A program made the translations under genes and the position numbers. Below are positions 7,386-16,283 of a stretch of 64,000 bases of DNA, one piece after another. Numbering within the stretch: the stretch's first letter is position 1; every line of letters begins with the position of its first letter. The notes under the pieces are model-generated. The model did not search any database. It was not told where the DNA came from and worked only from the letters and a program-made list of their open reading frames with translations. The DNA is taken from positions 28,251 to 92,250 of the forward strand of contig JACKAZ010000012.1 of NCBI GenBank assembly GCA_020634795.1. Direction: 5' to 3'. This DNA comes from Ardenticatenales bacterium (GTDB taxonomy: Bacteria > Chloroflexota > Anaerolineae > Ardenticatenales > Ardenticatenaceae).

Positions 7386-10346
7386 CTACCGGATGATGTT
7401 ACAGCGAGGCAGCGCCGCCTGTAAGGTCGATACCTGCTCATCGCTAACCGGCGTGTTGTTCAGAGACAACCATCGTAGGTTGGCGAGGTCGTGGAGCGGG
7501 GCGAGATCGGCGACCGGCGTGTTGTTCAGATACAACAGTTCGAGGTTGGACAGGGCGTGGAGCGGGGCGAGATCGGCGACCTCCGTGCCGTTCAGAGACA
7601 TCGTGAGTAAGCCAGAAAGGGAGGCAAGCGGGTCAAGATCGGCAACCGGCGTGTTGTCCAGATCCAACCGTTGGAGGTTGGCGAGGGCGTGGAGCGGGGC
7701 GAGATCGGCGACCGGCGTGTTGTCCAGAGACAACAGTTGAAGGTTGGTCAATTCTCCCACTGGGACCGTCAATTCAGGCAGCCATAGAGCTGTTAAGCGA
7801 TGCAGAATACGATGGGCAAACTCCTCTTGGTCGAAGTAGTCCCACACCTGCCCTATCTCTTGCGCGATAGGCGGCACACCGCCCCACCACGTCCTATCAG
7901 CGGCATCTGGCATCGCCGCCACATAGCCTTCCAATGTTTGCAACGCCTTCGCCCCGCCGATCATGGCGAGGGCGCGGATGGACGCAGCGTTTTCATCCTC
8001 GGAATGAGCTTCGTTGTAAGCAAGGTGTGGCACGGCGGCCTCGCCAACGGCGGCAATGTCCCGCGCATCCTCCATGGTCTGCGGGGGGAAGAGATCGCAG
8101 CATTGCTCGATGGCTGCTTGCTCCGCCCCTGGCGTAAGCCAGCCGTGGTCGGCGGATTCGAGCGTCGCCAGCGCCAGCAGCTTTCTGCGGCGAATTTTGT
8201 CGTTGTCCAGCCTGCCGCTGAAGGTGAGGATCTTCTTGTGAAGCGCCCGCCGCTCGTGGTTGGGGGTCACGCGGGAGGCCATCACCAGCGTAATCACCCC
8301 GCGCCATGCCGGATCGTCGATGCGCTCGTAGAGCGACGGAACCTTGCTCCGCTGCGGCAGTCGCAGCGCGGCGAGGTATTCTTGCAGGGTGCGATGGACG
8401 AATTCGACCTGTTGATCGACCACCGGATCCCAGATGACGTTGCTCCGTTCGATGTAGTAGTTGCGAACCTTCGCCGGATCGATCTCATACAGCCGCAGCA
8501 AAGCGAAGGCATTGACCAGCTCTTTATCGAACTTGTCGGCCTCGGTCGTACTTTCGCCATTCTCAAACATCCAGAGCGCCAAATCACCCAGAATCTGCTT
8601 GCTATTGTCGGTGCTTTTCAGCTTCTCGTGGGGCGGGGGTAAAGGCACATCCCGCTTGGAATCCCGTTTCCAGAAGAGCATGTCCAGCACCAAATCGTAG
8701 AGCTTGGCCCGATTGTTGGGAATGTCTTCCTTCTCGTCCCGATGGAGGGCGCAGATCAGTGCGCAGAGCAGCGGAGTTTCGGCAAGCTGCTGGACGCGCG
8801 GCCGCTGGATCAGCAGCCGCTTGAGTCGCTCGCCGGTCGCGGGCAGCTTCTCCCGCTCTTCCACATCTTGCTCTGCTTCGGCTGCGGCCCTGTGCCATTT
8901 GTCGATGAATAGCTCGATCTCTTGTCGATCCATCCACTGCAAGCGAACCGGCGCGAAGTAATGCCGCTCCGTCCACTGCTTCCACTCCGGCCAGCGTTCG
9001 CTGTCCACCGCTTCGGGGCGAGAGCTGATGAGATAGCGAGCGTAGGGGAAGGCACGGAGCAGACAATCCACCTCGTCCAGCAGTCTGTCGCGCAGCTCGT
9101 AGGGCAGCTCATCAACCCCGTCGATCAGCACGACGGCGCGTCCACTGCGAAGCTGGCGGTGGGTCCAGCCGCTGGGCATTTCGCCCACGGTGGTCCGCAT
9201 CAGCTTGGTGAACAGCTCGGGCGGCGGGAAGCCTCGATGGTCCGCGTTGTCGGGCGTGATCCAATCGCGCAGCCGAATGTAGAAGGGGGTGTAATCGCGC
9301 AATTCCGTGAAGGTGGGCGGACAATCGCCATTTGCCAAACGGACTGCCAGCCAGCGGAGCAGGGTGGTTTTGCCCGACCCGCCTTCGCCGACCAGCAGGA
9401 TGCGCGGTTCGGTGGTGACCGCCTGCTCGAAGGACAACTGCTTGCTCCGCAGTTGGTGGAGCAGCGGGGCGATCTCTTTGCCCGCGATCTGTTGCAGCAG
9501 CCGCCGCTGGTGGCGCGGATCGCTCAACCACGTCTCGGCCCTCAACGCAACGCGATCAGCCGCTGTGGAGCCGTCCATCGTCAGATCGGCCAGCAACTCA
9601 TCCAGTTGCGCGCGCTCTTCCGCGCTGAGCGTACTGGCACGCTGCACTTTCAGCGAAAGATAGGCGCTGGAGAGTGGAAAATATTTCTGCGTGGTATCGA
9701 CCGGGCTGCCGATGCCGAAGAGGTCGAGCCGGTCGAGCCGCCGCAGAATCTCGTTGTAGTATTCCCTACGGTACTCCTCATCTTCATGTGAGGGGCGTGC
9801 CAAGAGTTCCTCGACCAACTCTACGAGGGTATCCGTGCGCTGCACGTGGTAGCGCCAAAGTTCCTGCTCGATGCCCTGCAACGTCATCAGCGTTGGTTCC
9901 AGCCGCTGGCAGATCAGCGCGATCATGCGCTCATAGAGGTGGCTTGGTGCGTCGCCGAGCAGCTTCGTCGCGTCGGGGCGCTGGCGCAGCAGCGCTTCGG
10001 CAATGCGTTCGGCATCGAGCTTACCATCGACGACCAGCGCGGCATCGAGGTGGGCCAGCGTCAGCGCGACCTCGCGCAACAGTGCCTCACGATCGCCCTT
10101 GTCCAACCGCCCGATTTCGTGTTGCAAGGCGTTGCCCAGATCGCTGGCGACCGATGCCACCACCGTGGCAAGGCGCTGCGACTCGGCGCGGTCGGTCAGC
10201 GCGGCCCTTGTACCCTCGCCCGCCTCCTTGAGCAAGGCATCGCCCATCGCCTCGACCAGCTCGCCGCCCCCCCATTGCTTCAACAGCGCTTTGCCCAGCG
10301 CCACGCCCAACGAAAGCGCCACGCTCGTCGTCGAAAAAAGTGCCAT
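7386..10346 (-). CDS. NACHT-domain NTPase with C-terminal leucine-rich repeats (probable antiviral NLR-like protein)
   Basis: A 986-residue STAND NTPase. About residues 1-200 are helical, resembling the NACHT N-terminal helical domains. The NACHT module has Walker A GEGGSGKTT (about residue 315), Walker B VVLIDGVDELP (about 405) and a sensor-like YLISSRPEA. A helical middle region follows. The last ~120 residues hold four to five 23-residue leucine-rich repeats of the form NLQxLxLDNTPVADLAPLHAL. Bacterial NACHT proteins of this plan are known phage-defence sensors. The N-terminal effector is not an obvious nuclease or TIR, so the mode of action is unclear. The start at 10346 follows the helical domain; an open stretch upstream to 10481 is repeat-derived. 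The gene stands alone, flanked by repeats. Confidence 0.85.
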   Translation of the reverse strand: MALFSTTSVALSLGVALGKALLKQWGGGELVEAMGDALLKEAGEGTRAALTDRAESQRLATVVASVASDLGNALQHEIGRLDKGDREALLREVALTLAHLDAALVVDGKLDAERIAEALLRQRPDATKLLGDAPSHLYERMIALICQRLEPTLMTLQGIEQELWRYHVQRTDTLVELVEELLARPSHEDEEYRREYYNEILRRLDRLDLFGIGSPVDTTQKYFPLSSAYLSLKVQRASTLSAEERAQLDELLADLTMDGSTAADRVALRAETWLSDPRHQRRLLQQIAGKEIAPLLHQLRSKQLSFEQAVTTEPRILLVGEGGSGKTTLLRWLAVRLANGDCPPTFTELRDYTPFYIRLRDWITPDNADHRGFPPPELFTKLMRTTVGEMPSGWTHRQLRSGRAVVLIDGVDELPYELRDRLLDEVDCLLRAFPYARYLISSRPEAVDSERWPEWKQWTERHYFAPVRLQWMDRQEIELFIDKWHRAAAEAEQDVEEREKLPATGERLKRLLIQRPRVQQLAETPLLCALICALHRDEKEDIPNNRAKLYDLVLDMLFWKRDSKRDVPLPPPHEKLKSTDNSKQILGDLALWMFENGESTTEADKFDKELVNAFALLRLYEIDPAKVRNYYIERSNVIWDPVVDQQVEFVHRTLQEYLAALRLPQRSKVPSLYERIDDPAWRGVITLVMASRVTPNHERRALHKKILTFSGRLDNDKIRRRKLLALATLESADHGWLTPGAEQAAIEQCCDLFPPQTMEDARDIAAVGEAAVPHLAYNEAHSEDENAASIRALAMIGGAKALQTLEGYVAAMPDAADRTWWGGVPPIAQEIGQVWDYFDQEEFAHRILHRLTALWLPELTVPVGELTNLQLLSLDNTPVADLAPLHALANLQRLDLDNTPVADLDPLASLSGLLTMSLNGTEVADLAPLHALSNLELLYLNNTPVADLAPLHDLANLRWLSLNNTPVSDEQVSTLQAALPRCNIIR

Positions 10347-10441
10347 GTGATATACCCCAAGCCGGTGCGAAATACGGGTCGATGCCCGATTGTACGACGA
10401 GGAACACAAAATGAGAAGCGTTTGGTACACCCGCATCCATG

Positions 10442-10662
10442 TAGGGTCGGGCCGCCGTGCCCGACCTGTTACCCGTTGCATGTTGGACGGGCCGCCGTGC
10501 CCGACCTGTTACCCGTTGCATGTTGGACGGGCCGCCGTGCCCGCCTGTTACCCGTTGCGTGTTGGTCGGGCCGCCGTGCCCGACCCGTTGCGTATTGCGT
10601 GTCGGACGGGCCGCCGTGCCCGACCCGTTGCATGTTGGACGGGTCGCCGTGCCCGACGCAGC
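10442..10662. repeat. six-copy palindromic tandem repeat, ~40-bp period
   Basis: Six units each contain the near-palindrome CGGGCCGCCGTGCCCG, separated by the spacer TGTTACCCGTTGCATGTTGGA. Spacing is about 40, 41, 39, 40 and 33 bp, and the last unit reads CGGGTCGCCGTGCCCG. Spacers are themselves repeated and shorten at the right end, so this is a REP-like expansion and not a CRISPR array. Each unit could fold into a small GC-rich hairpin. It lies just upstream of the NACHT gene start. Confidence 0.85.
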
Positions 10663-10790
10663 TTGGGGATGTGCTATGATTATCACGCTGGCCAGCGTTC
10701 GGATGCCGGACGCAGACTTAGGCGTTACGTCCTTTTACCTACTTCGTATAGCAACAGAACCATCATAATCCCCATATCTGGAGAAATACC

Positions 10791-11228
10791 ATGACCAAAT
10801 CCCGACAAACCCCCCTTTTCCTCCTGCTGAGCCTCGCGATTGCGCTGCTGGTTGCTGCGTGTAGCAGCGGGGGAAGCTCGACGGCACCCGCTGCAGAAGT
10901 CGATGTCAATGCGTTGCCCGACACGGTCACCGCGCAGCAGGTCGCCGCGCTGCAAGAAAGCAATGCCGATGTGCTGGTGCTCGATGTGCGCGAACTGTCC
11001 GAGTACGAAGCAGGCCACATCCCGGGCGTCACGCTGATGCCAGTGGGGGAGGTGGCTTCACGTCTCAACGAGATTCCAGAGGACAAGCCGGTGATCGTGA
11101 CGTGCCGCAGCGGGAACCGCAGCGGACAAGTCGCTAATTTCCTGCGCGAACAGGGATACGAGAACATCCACAATATGCAGGGCGGGATTCTGGCGTGGGA
11201 AGCGGCGGGGCTTGCGGTAGAACGGTAA
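10791..11228 (+). CDS. rhodanese-domain lipoprotein
   Basis: A 145-residue exported sulfurtransferase-like protein. A signal peptide ends in the lipobox LVAAC (Cys24), followed by a Ser/Gly/Ala-rich linker and a single rhodanese domain (about residues 45-145). The domain carries the active-site loop CRSGNRSG (Cys105) plus the typical LDVRELSEYEAGHIPG and GGILAWEAAGL motifs. It would sit at the outer face of the cytoplasmic membrane. The ATG at 10791 follows a GGAGA box by 8 bp. It is a single-gene unit closed by a strong terminator. The substrate is unknown. Confidence 0.9.
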   Translation: MTKSRQTPLFLLLSLAIALLVAACSSGGSSTAPAAEVDVNALPDTVTAQQVAALQESNADVLVLDVRELSEYEAGHIPGVTLMPVGEVASRLNEIPEDKPVIVTCRSGNRSGQVANFLREQGYENIHNMQGGILAWEAAGLAVER

Positions 11229-11268
11229 AGCGGTAGCGCGTTGAAGCGTTCAAGTGCGACTCACCACT

Positions 11269-11306
11269 CAAAAAGGCCTCTCAGTTCGAGAGGCCTTTTT
11301 GTTTTT
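11269..11306. terminator. bidirectional rho-independent terminator
   Basis: The stem GGCCTCTC/GAGAGGCC (11275-11282 with 11288-11295) has a 5-nt loop, preceded by an A-run and followed by T-runs. It can end both the rhodanese gene (+) and the ABC export operon converging from the right (-). Confidence 0.9.
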
Positions 11307-11354
11307 GCCTGCGATCGGGTTCCAGCCCTGATCAAGCGAACGCCTTCGACCCCT

Positions 11355-12308
11355 CTATCGTCCCTCGCCCCGCGCTTGCTCGGCGGCAACTTGGAGCTTG
11401 AAGACATCTTCGAGCGTGGGGGCAGAGCCAACGACGGTGGCATCGCGAAAGCCAGCGCTATGCAACGCCGCCGCAAGGCTGGTGGCAGTGTGGCGATCAT
11501 CGCACGTCACGGCGTGGAGTTCGTTGCCCAACAGCCCAACGTCAACTACGCCGGACAATGCTTTGAGATAATCCAACGCAGGAAGCAACGCACCGACCGT
11601 GATTTGCCATGTGGGGCCGGGCAAGCGCGTGGCCTTGAGCTGGCTCGGCGATCCCATGGCCAGCAGCCGTGCGTGGTACATGATCCCCAGCCGTGTACAA
11701 TGCTCCGCTTCATCCATGTAATGCGTGGAAATCAGCACCGTTTTGCCCTGCTCGGCCAGATCATAGATCAAGTCCCAAAACAAACGCCGGGCGAGCGGGT
11801 CGACGCCGCTCGTTGGCTCATCCAAGATGAGCAGGCTCGGCTCGTGGAGTATGGCGATAGCCAACGCTAGGCGCTGCCGCCAACCGCCCGCCAATGCCCC
11901 GGCCCGCTCTCCGGCAAGGGACGCCAGATGGATCAGCTCCAACACTGACTCGATCCGCCGCCTCAACATCGTGCCGTTGAGTCCGTAGACCCCACCGTAA
12001 AACGCAAGGTTCTCCCGTACGGTCAACTCCTCATAAAGCGCGAACTTCTGGCTCATGTAGCCGACGTGGGGGCGCAGCGCCTCGGCTTCGGTCAAACTGT
12101 CATAGCCGAGCACACGGGCAGCACCCGCCGTGGGTTGAAGCAAGCCAAGCAACATGCGAATCGTGGTCGTCTTTCCGCTGCCATTCGGCCCCAGATAGCC
12201 AACGATCTCCCCCGGATAGACGTCGAACGACACATCGTCGACCGCCGTAAAATCACCGAAGCGCTTCGTCAAATGCTCGGCCACAATCACCGGCCCAACC
12301 GCCTTCAT
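11355..12308 (-). CDS. ABC exporter ATP-binding protein (YbhF C-terminal-half-like)
   Basis: A 317-residue ABC ATPase for an ABC-2 exporter. It has Walker A GPNGSGKTT, Q-loop YMSQKFALYEELTVREN, an atypical signature LAGGWRQRLALA (the canonical LSGG is altered), Walker B LLILDEPTSGVD and H-loop STHYMDEAEHC. A C-terminal extension of about 90 residues is typical of drug/sterol-type ABC-2 ATPases. The ATG overlaps the upstream ATPase stop by 4 bp. In E. coli YbhF two such ATPases are fused; here they are separate genes, so a heterodimeric nucleotide-binding pair is likely. It is the last gene of the operon. Confidence 0.9.
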   Translation of the reverse strand: MKAVGPVIVAEHLTKRFGDFTAVDDVSFDVYPGEIVGYLGPNGSGKTTTIRMLLGLLQPTAGAARVLGYDSLTEAEALRPHVGYMSQKFALYEELTVRENLAFYGGVYGLNGTMLRRRIESVLELIHLASLAGERAGALAGGWRQRLALAIAILHEPSLLILDEPTSGVDPLARRLFWDLIYDLAEQGKTVLISTHYMDEAEHCTRLGIMYHARLLAMGSPSQLKATRLPGPTWQITVGALLPALDYLKALSGVVDVGLLGNELHAVTCDDRHTATSLAAALHSAGFRDATVVGSAPTLEDVFKLQVAAEQARGEGR

Positions 12309-13273
12309 GGTCGCACCTCGCTTGACATAACGTTATGGCGATCTAGAAGGGAGATAAATAGATCCTCTAGGGTAGGGGGGATTGGTCGCAGCGACGACAG
12401 GACGATACCCGCCTCCGCAAGTACGGGCGGAAGTTGCTTCATTGTCTCCTCAACGTCGTGGACAAAGAGATGGAGCGACTCGCCGAAGGTGAGCGCATCG
12501 ACCACGCCGGGCAAGGTCATCACGACCTGACGCGCCCGCTTCAGCGGCGTTGCCGTCAGCTCCAACACGCTGCCGTTGAACTGTGCGATTAGCTGCTGGG
12601 GCGTGCCCTCCGTCAGCAGACGTCCCTGATAGAGAAAGCCGACCCGCTGGCAGCGGACCGCCTCGTCCATATAGGGAGTGCTGACGACCACGGCCAAGCC
12701 CTCGGACAGCAACCGAATGATAAGCTGCCAAAAATCCTGGCGGGCCACGGGATCCACCCCGCCGGTCGGCTCATCCAGCAGCAGGATGGGCGGTTCGTGG
12801 ATGAGGGCGCAGGCCAAGCTCAGCTTTTGTTTCATCCCCCCCGACAATCGACCGGCCAGCCGATCCTCGACGCCGGTCAGGCCGACAAAGTTCAACAGTT
12901 GGTCCGCCCGCTCCGCCCGACGTTGGGGGGACATGTCGCGGACCTCGCCAAAGAACTGCAGGTTTTCGGCCACGGTCAGATCGCCATATAGACTGAACTG
13001 TTGAGAGAGATAGCCGAGCTGGGCCCGCGCTTGCACGGGATTCTGGCGGAGATCGTGACCCATCAGCGAGATCTCGCCCCCGTCCGGCGCCAGCACCCCG
13101 GCCAGAAGGCGAAGTGCGGTGCTTTTGCCCGCGCCGTCCGGCCCCACAAGGCCATAGGCCTCGCCTTCGTACACGGTCAAGGAGAGCGCGTCAAGCGCCT
13201 GGAGTGTGCCGTAGGCTTTGCGAAGATCAGCCGCGCGGATGCGGGGCGAGACAGCGTTCAGGTTGTTCATCAT
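12305..13273 (-). CDS. ABC exporter ATP-binding protein (YbhF N-terminal-half-like)
   Basis: A 322-residue ABC ATPase with Walker A GPDGAGKST, Q-loop YLSQQFSLYGDLTVAEN, signature LSGGMKQKLSLA, Walker B LLLDEPTGGVD and a Thr-Pro version of the H-loop (STPYMDEA), in which the switch histidine is replaced by proline. With the altered signature of its partner, this suggests one degenerate and one canonical ATP site in a heterodimer. The start overlaps the HlyD stop (ATGATG: 13273 or 13270), and its own stop overlaps the next ATPase. It is part of the TetR-permease-HlyD-ATPase-ATPase operon. Confidence 0.9.
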   Translation of the reverse strand: MMNNLNAVSPRIRAADLRKAYGTLQALDALSLTVYEGEAYGLVGPDGAGKSTALRLLAGVLAPDGGEISLMGHDLRQNPVQARAQLGYLSQQFSLYGDLTVAENLQFFGEVRDMSPQRRAERADQLLNFVGLTGVEDRLAGRLSGGMKQKLSLACALIHEPPILLLDEPTGGVDPVARQDFWQLIIRLLSEGLAVVVSTPYMDEAVRCQRVGFLYQGRLLTEGTPQQLIAQFNGSVLELTATPLKRARQVVMTLPGVVDALTFGESLHLFVHDVEETMKQLPPVLAEAGIVLSSLRPIPPTLEDLFISLLDRHNVMSSEVRP

Positions 13274-14322
13274 TCAAAATAGACGTCGGCGACCATCCCG
13301 GGCTTCAGCTTCCCTTCGGGATTGTCGAGCGCCACCTCCACCGCAAAGACGGTGAGCGACCGCCCTTGATCGGTCTGCGTGTTACGGGGGGTGAACTCGG
13401 CGCGATTCGCGATGTGACGGATCGTCCCCACGAACTGCTCATCGGGATAAGCATCCACCCTCACGGTGGCGATGCCGCCCGTTTGCAGAGAGCCAAGATC
13501 ATCTTGGGACAGATAAACGGTCAGGGTTGGCTGGCTCAGGTCGGCCAGCTCGATGAGCGTCGCGCCACTCATTGCCAACTCTCCGGGTTCGATCAGGCGG
13601 CGCAACACCACGCCCGAGATCGGTGCCACCAACGTCGCTCGGCTCCGTTGAAGATCGGCGAGCTCCAGCGCGGCCTGCGCCGCTTCTACTTGGCTTTGCG
13701 CGGCCGCTACGTGGGCCTGCGCCGCATCGACCTGTGCGTCGGCGGCGGCCAGTTGCTCCGGACGCGCACCGTCGGCCACGGTCGCTTGCTGTGCGGTCGC
13801 TTGGTCGAGCGATGCCTGGGCCAAAGTGAGCTGCTGCTGCAAGAGCAGGGCGTTGGCGCTGCCCTCACTGCCGACGGGCAAGGCATCGACCGCCGCCTGC
13901 AGGCTCTCTCGCGCGGCCTCGGCCCGCTGCACGGTGGTGTCGGCGAGATCGCGCTGCGCATCGGTCGCGCCCGCCGCCAACAGGTCGCGCTGCGCTTCCG
14001 CCGCGTCGACCGCCGCTGCTGCCGCCGCGTGCTGCGCCTGCGCGGCGCTGAGGGCGGCCTCGGCCTGACGGCGCTGACCCTCGATCATTGCCGTGTCGAG
14101 CTGGACCAACTCATCCCCCTCGGCGACCACCTCTCCCTCATTGACCGCAATCGAGAGAACTCGAGCCGGCATTTCGGCGGCTACCGACACGCTCATCGCT
14201 TCCACGGTGCCCGAGGCGGAAACCCAGCCCTCCGTAGCCGGGGACTGTTGGCCCTGCCAGCGCCAAAACACCGCCACCGCCAAGAGGAGCAGCAGAAAAA
14301 TAGGTAGGATACGGTTGCGCAT
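13270..14322 (-). CDS. HlyD-family membrane-fusion protein (YbhG-like)
   Basis: A 350-residue periplasmic-adaptor-type protein. It has an N-terminal membrane anchor (about residues 5-20), a split biotinyl-lipoyl domain (WVSASGTVEAM... and VAPISGVVLRRLIEPGE), a long alanine/glutamine-rich coiled coil of about 130 residues between the halves, and a C-terminal beta-barrel region. It would link the ABC-2 permease to the cell exterior. It overlaps the downstream ATPase and lies 158 bp after the permease gene. That gap holds a GGTGCAT short repeat and no gene. Confidence 0.9.
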   Translation of the reverse strand: MRNRILPIFLLLLLAVAVFWRWQGQQSPATEGWVSASGTVEAMSVSVAAEMPARVLSIAVNEGEVVAEGDELVQLDTAMIEGQRRQAEAALSAAQAQHAAAAAAVDAAEAQRDLLAAGATDAQRDLADTTVQRAEAARESLQAAVDALPVGSEGSANALLLQQQLTLAQASLDQATAQQATVADGARPEQLAAADAQVDAAQAHVAAAQSQVEAAQAALELADLQRSRATLVAPISGVVLRRLIEPGELAMSGATLIELADLSQPTLTVYLSQDDLGSLQTGGIATVRVDAYPDEQFVGTIRHIANRAEFTPRNTQTDQGRSLTVFAVEVALDNPEGKLKPGMVADVYFE

Positions 14323-14339
14323 GGCTTCTCCGGGAGTCG

Positions 14340-14440
14340 TTGGTCGTTAGTGATGGTGCATGGTGCATGGTGCAGGAGAGCTCCATTTTACGGTCTGGGG
14401 CGGTGCATGGTGCGTGGTGCATGAGAGCTCCAGTCTCCAT
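14340..14440. repeat. GGTGCAT heptamer repeats and an imperfect ~60-bp duplication
   Basis: Tandem GGTGCAT/GGTGCGT heptamers occur twice (about 14352-14373 and 14401-14421), each followed by a GAGAGCTCCA motif, so a block of about 55 bp is duplicated. The same heptamer recurs at 62071-62097. The repeat sits inside the export operon between the permease and HlyD genes. Confidence 0.7.
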
Positions 14441-14480
14441 CGCCTCGACAGGGCAAAAGCTCTGGCGGATGGGACACCGA

Positions 14481-15611
14481 CTAGTCTAACCTTTTTCGAA
14501 GCCGCAGCGCTGCAAAGCCCATGATGACGATCGCGAAGAGCGTCAGCGCAAGGACTTCGCTCCAGAGGGCGTGGATACCCACCCCTTTTAGCACGATGCC
14601 CCGAACGATGATGAGGAAATAGCGGAGCGGTACAAGGTAGCTGATCCATTGCAGCGCGGTCGGCATAGCCGCGATGGGAAAGAAGAAGCCAGAGAGAAAG
14701 ATCGACGGCAACATCAGGAAGAAGGCGGAAAGCATCGCTTCCTGTTGGGTGTTGGCGATAGTCGAGATGAAGAGGCCGATGCCCAAGGTCGAGATCAGAA
14801 AGAGGCCGACCAGCAGCAACAAGAGCGGCACGCTGCCAACGATGGGCACGCCGAAGATGCTGACACCCGCCACCAACACTTCGACGGTGAGCAGGAAGGA
14901 GATCACCACATAGGGTGCCAGCTTGCCCACCACCAGCTCCCACGGTCGGATGGGCGTCACGATCAGTTGTTCCATCGTGCCTCGCTCTCGCTCGCGCACC
15001 AGCGAGGTGGCGGTCAGGATCGTGGTAAGCATCTGGATGATCAGGCCGATCAACGCCGGGATCATGTAGTAGGCACTTTCGAGGTTGGGGTTATACCAAA
15101 CTTGGGTACGCACCTCAACGGGTGGCTGCAATGGGTTGACGGCGCTGGCCGCCGTCAACCGTTGCGAACGCAACGTGGTGCCATAGGCCTGACCAATGAG
15201 CGTCGCGGCGCTGAGCGCCGTTCCCGCCACGGTGGGGTCGGAACCGTCGATGATGAAGGCAACTTGGGCGCTTTGGTTGCGCGCGAGGCTCGTTCCGTAA
15301 TCAGGCGGAATGATGATCGCAGCACGGGCGGCGCCGCTGTCAATCGCCTGTTGCAAGGTCGCTTCACTGTCCACGTACTGATCCAGACGAAAGTAGTTGG
15401 CGTTACGATAGGCGTCCAGCAATTCGCGCGATGCCACCGACTGGTCCTGATCCCAGACCGCGAGCGAGACATTCTTCACGTCGTTGGTCGCTGCGAAGCC
15501 GAGCAAAAGAAGCTGCATGATCGGCATCACGAAGGTCAACGCGAGCGTTCGCGGGTCGCGCACGATCTGGATGAACTCTTTGCGAATCAGGGACCAGAGT
15601 CGGTGTTTCAT
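14481..15611 (-). CDS. ABC-2 type permease (YbhS/YbhR-like)
   Basis: A 376-residue membrane protein with an N-terminal helix after RKEFIQIVRDPRTL, an extracytoplasmic domain of about 130 residues, and five hydrophobic segments in the C-terminal half. The conserved ABC-2 motif RERERGTMEQLIVTPIRP lies between helices. E. coli has two such permeases (YbhS and YbhR); only one is present here, so it may work as a homodimer. Its ATG overlaps the tetR stop by 4 bp, giving tight coupling to the regulator. The substrate is not deducible; the E. coli homologue is linked to drug and cation tolerance. Confidence 0.9.
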   Translation of the reverse strand: MKHRLWSLIRKEFIQIVRDPRTLALTFVMPIMQLLLLGFAATNDVKNVSLAVWDQDQSVASRELLDAYRNANYFRLDQYVDSEATLQQAIDSGAARAAIIIPPDYGTSLARNQSAQVAFIIDGSDPTVAGTALSAATLIGQAYGTTLRSQRLTAASAVNPLQPPVEVRTQVWYNPNLESAYYMIPALIGLIIQMLTTILTATSLVRERERGTMEQLIVTPIRPWELVVGKLAPYVVISFLLTVEVLVAGVSIFGVPIVGSVPLLLLLVGLFLISTLGIGLFISTIANTQQEAMLSAFFLMLPSIFLSGFFFPIAAMPTALQWISYLVPLRYFLIIVRGIVLKGVGIHALWSEVLALTLFAIVIMGFAALRLRKRLD

Positions 15612-16240
15612 CGTGAGTTCCCCTCATCGGGCGCGATGCCGCGCAAAAAGAGGTCGATGTGGGTAGAGATCATCCGATCGGGGCTGAGTGCGTTCTTTTC
15701 AGTCGGCTCGAAGACATGGGTGGTGAGCAGATAGGCGATGAGGGGGCCAACGAACGACCGTGCCGCCGCCGACGTGTCCATCGCTCTCATCCGTCCGAGT
15801 GCGACTTGACGCTCGAAGTAGCGCGTGAGGAAGCTGATGAAACGGTGCGGCCCGATCTGACTCACCAGTTCTGCCACGAATGGGCGGCGCATCGCTTCGG
15901 CGAAGATCAGGCGAAAGACCGGTAGGAGTTCAGGAGACTCAAAGAGCCCCAGAAAGGTTGTCGCCAGCATGGGCAACAGCGTCTCAGGCGGCTCTTCAAG
16001 CATCGCCTCGTTGTGGACGACCATTTGCAGCGCCGCTGATTTGCTCTCGATCACGGTCTGGAAGAGGGCACGTTTGTCGCTGAAGTAGTGGTAGATCAGA
16101 CCCGGCGAGCCAATACCCGCTTCCTTCGCGATCTCTTTGTTGGTCGCCTGCTCGAAGCCCTTACGCGAGAAGACGCGAAACGCGCCCTCGATAATCTGCT
16201 GGCGACGGCTCTCGTATTCCTCTGGGTCCCGTGGCGGCAT
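15608..16240 (-). CDS. TetR-family transcriptional regulator (CecR-like)
   Basis: A 210-residue repressor with an N-terminal helix-turn-helix (about residues 12-60; ATNKEIAKEAGIGSPGLIYHYF) and a helical ligand-binding C-terminal domain of CecR/AcrR type. It heads the export operon, with a stop-start overlap to the permease gene. The E. coli counterpart CecR controls ybhGFSR in the same arrangement. A 20-bp palindrome covers its own presumed transcription start, so autoregulation of the entire operon is expected. Confidence 0.9.
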   Translation of the reverse strand: MPPRDPEEYESRRQQIIEGAFRVFSRKGFEQATNKEIAKEAGIGSPGLIYHYFSDKRALFQTVIESKSAALQMVVHNEAMLEEPPETLLPMLATTFLGLFESPELLPVFRLIFAEAMRRPFVAELVSQIGPHRFISFLTRYFERQVALGRMRAMDTSAAARSFVGPLIAYLLTTHVFEPTEKNALSPDRMISTHIDLFLRGIAPDEGNSR

Positions 16241-16259
16241 CGAAATCCCGTCCTTATAA

Positions 16260-16279
16260 TTGATTGATCAGTCAATCAA
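16260..16279. promoter_or_regulatory. palindromic TetR operator
   Basis: The sequence TTGATTGATCAGTCAATCAA has 8-bp perfect arms (TTGATTGA/TCAATCAA) around a 4-bp centre. It lies 20 bp upstream of the tetR start and just downstream of the -10 box, where a bound repressor would block initiation. Confidence 0.8.
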
Positions 16280-16283
16280 CTAT

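Noticed and set aside
10442..10662. Possible CRISPR array
   Set aside because: Spacers are repeated and shorten, the repeats are palindromic REP-like units, and no cas gene is near.
13114..14307. Plus-strand open frame of 397 codons
   Set aside because: It is antisense to the HlyD gene, and its Arg/Leu/Gly-rich composition and lack of motifs mark it as a shadow.
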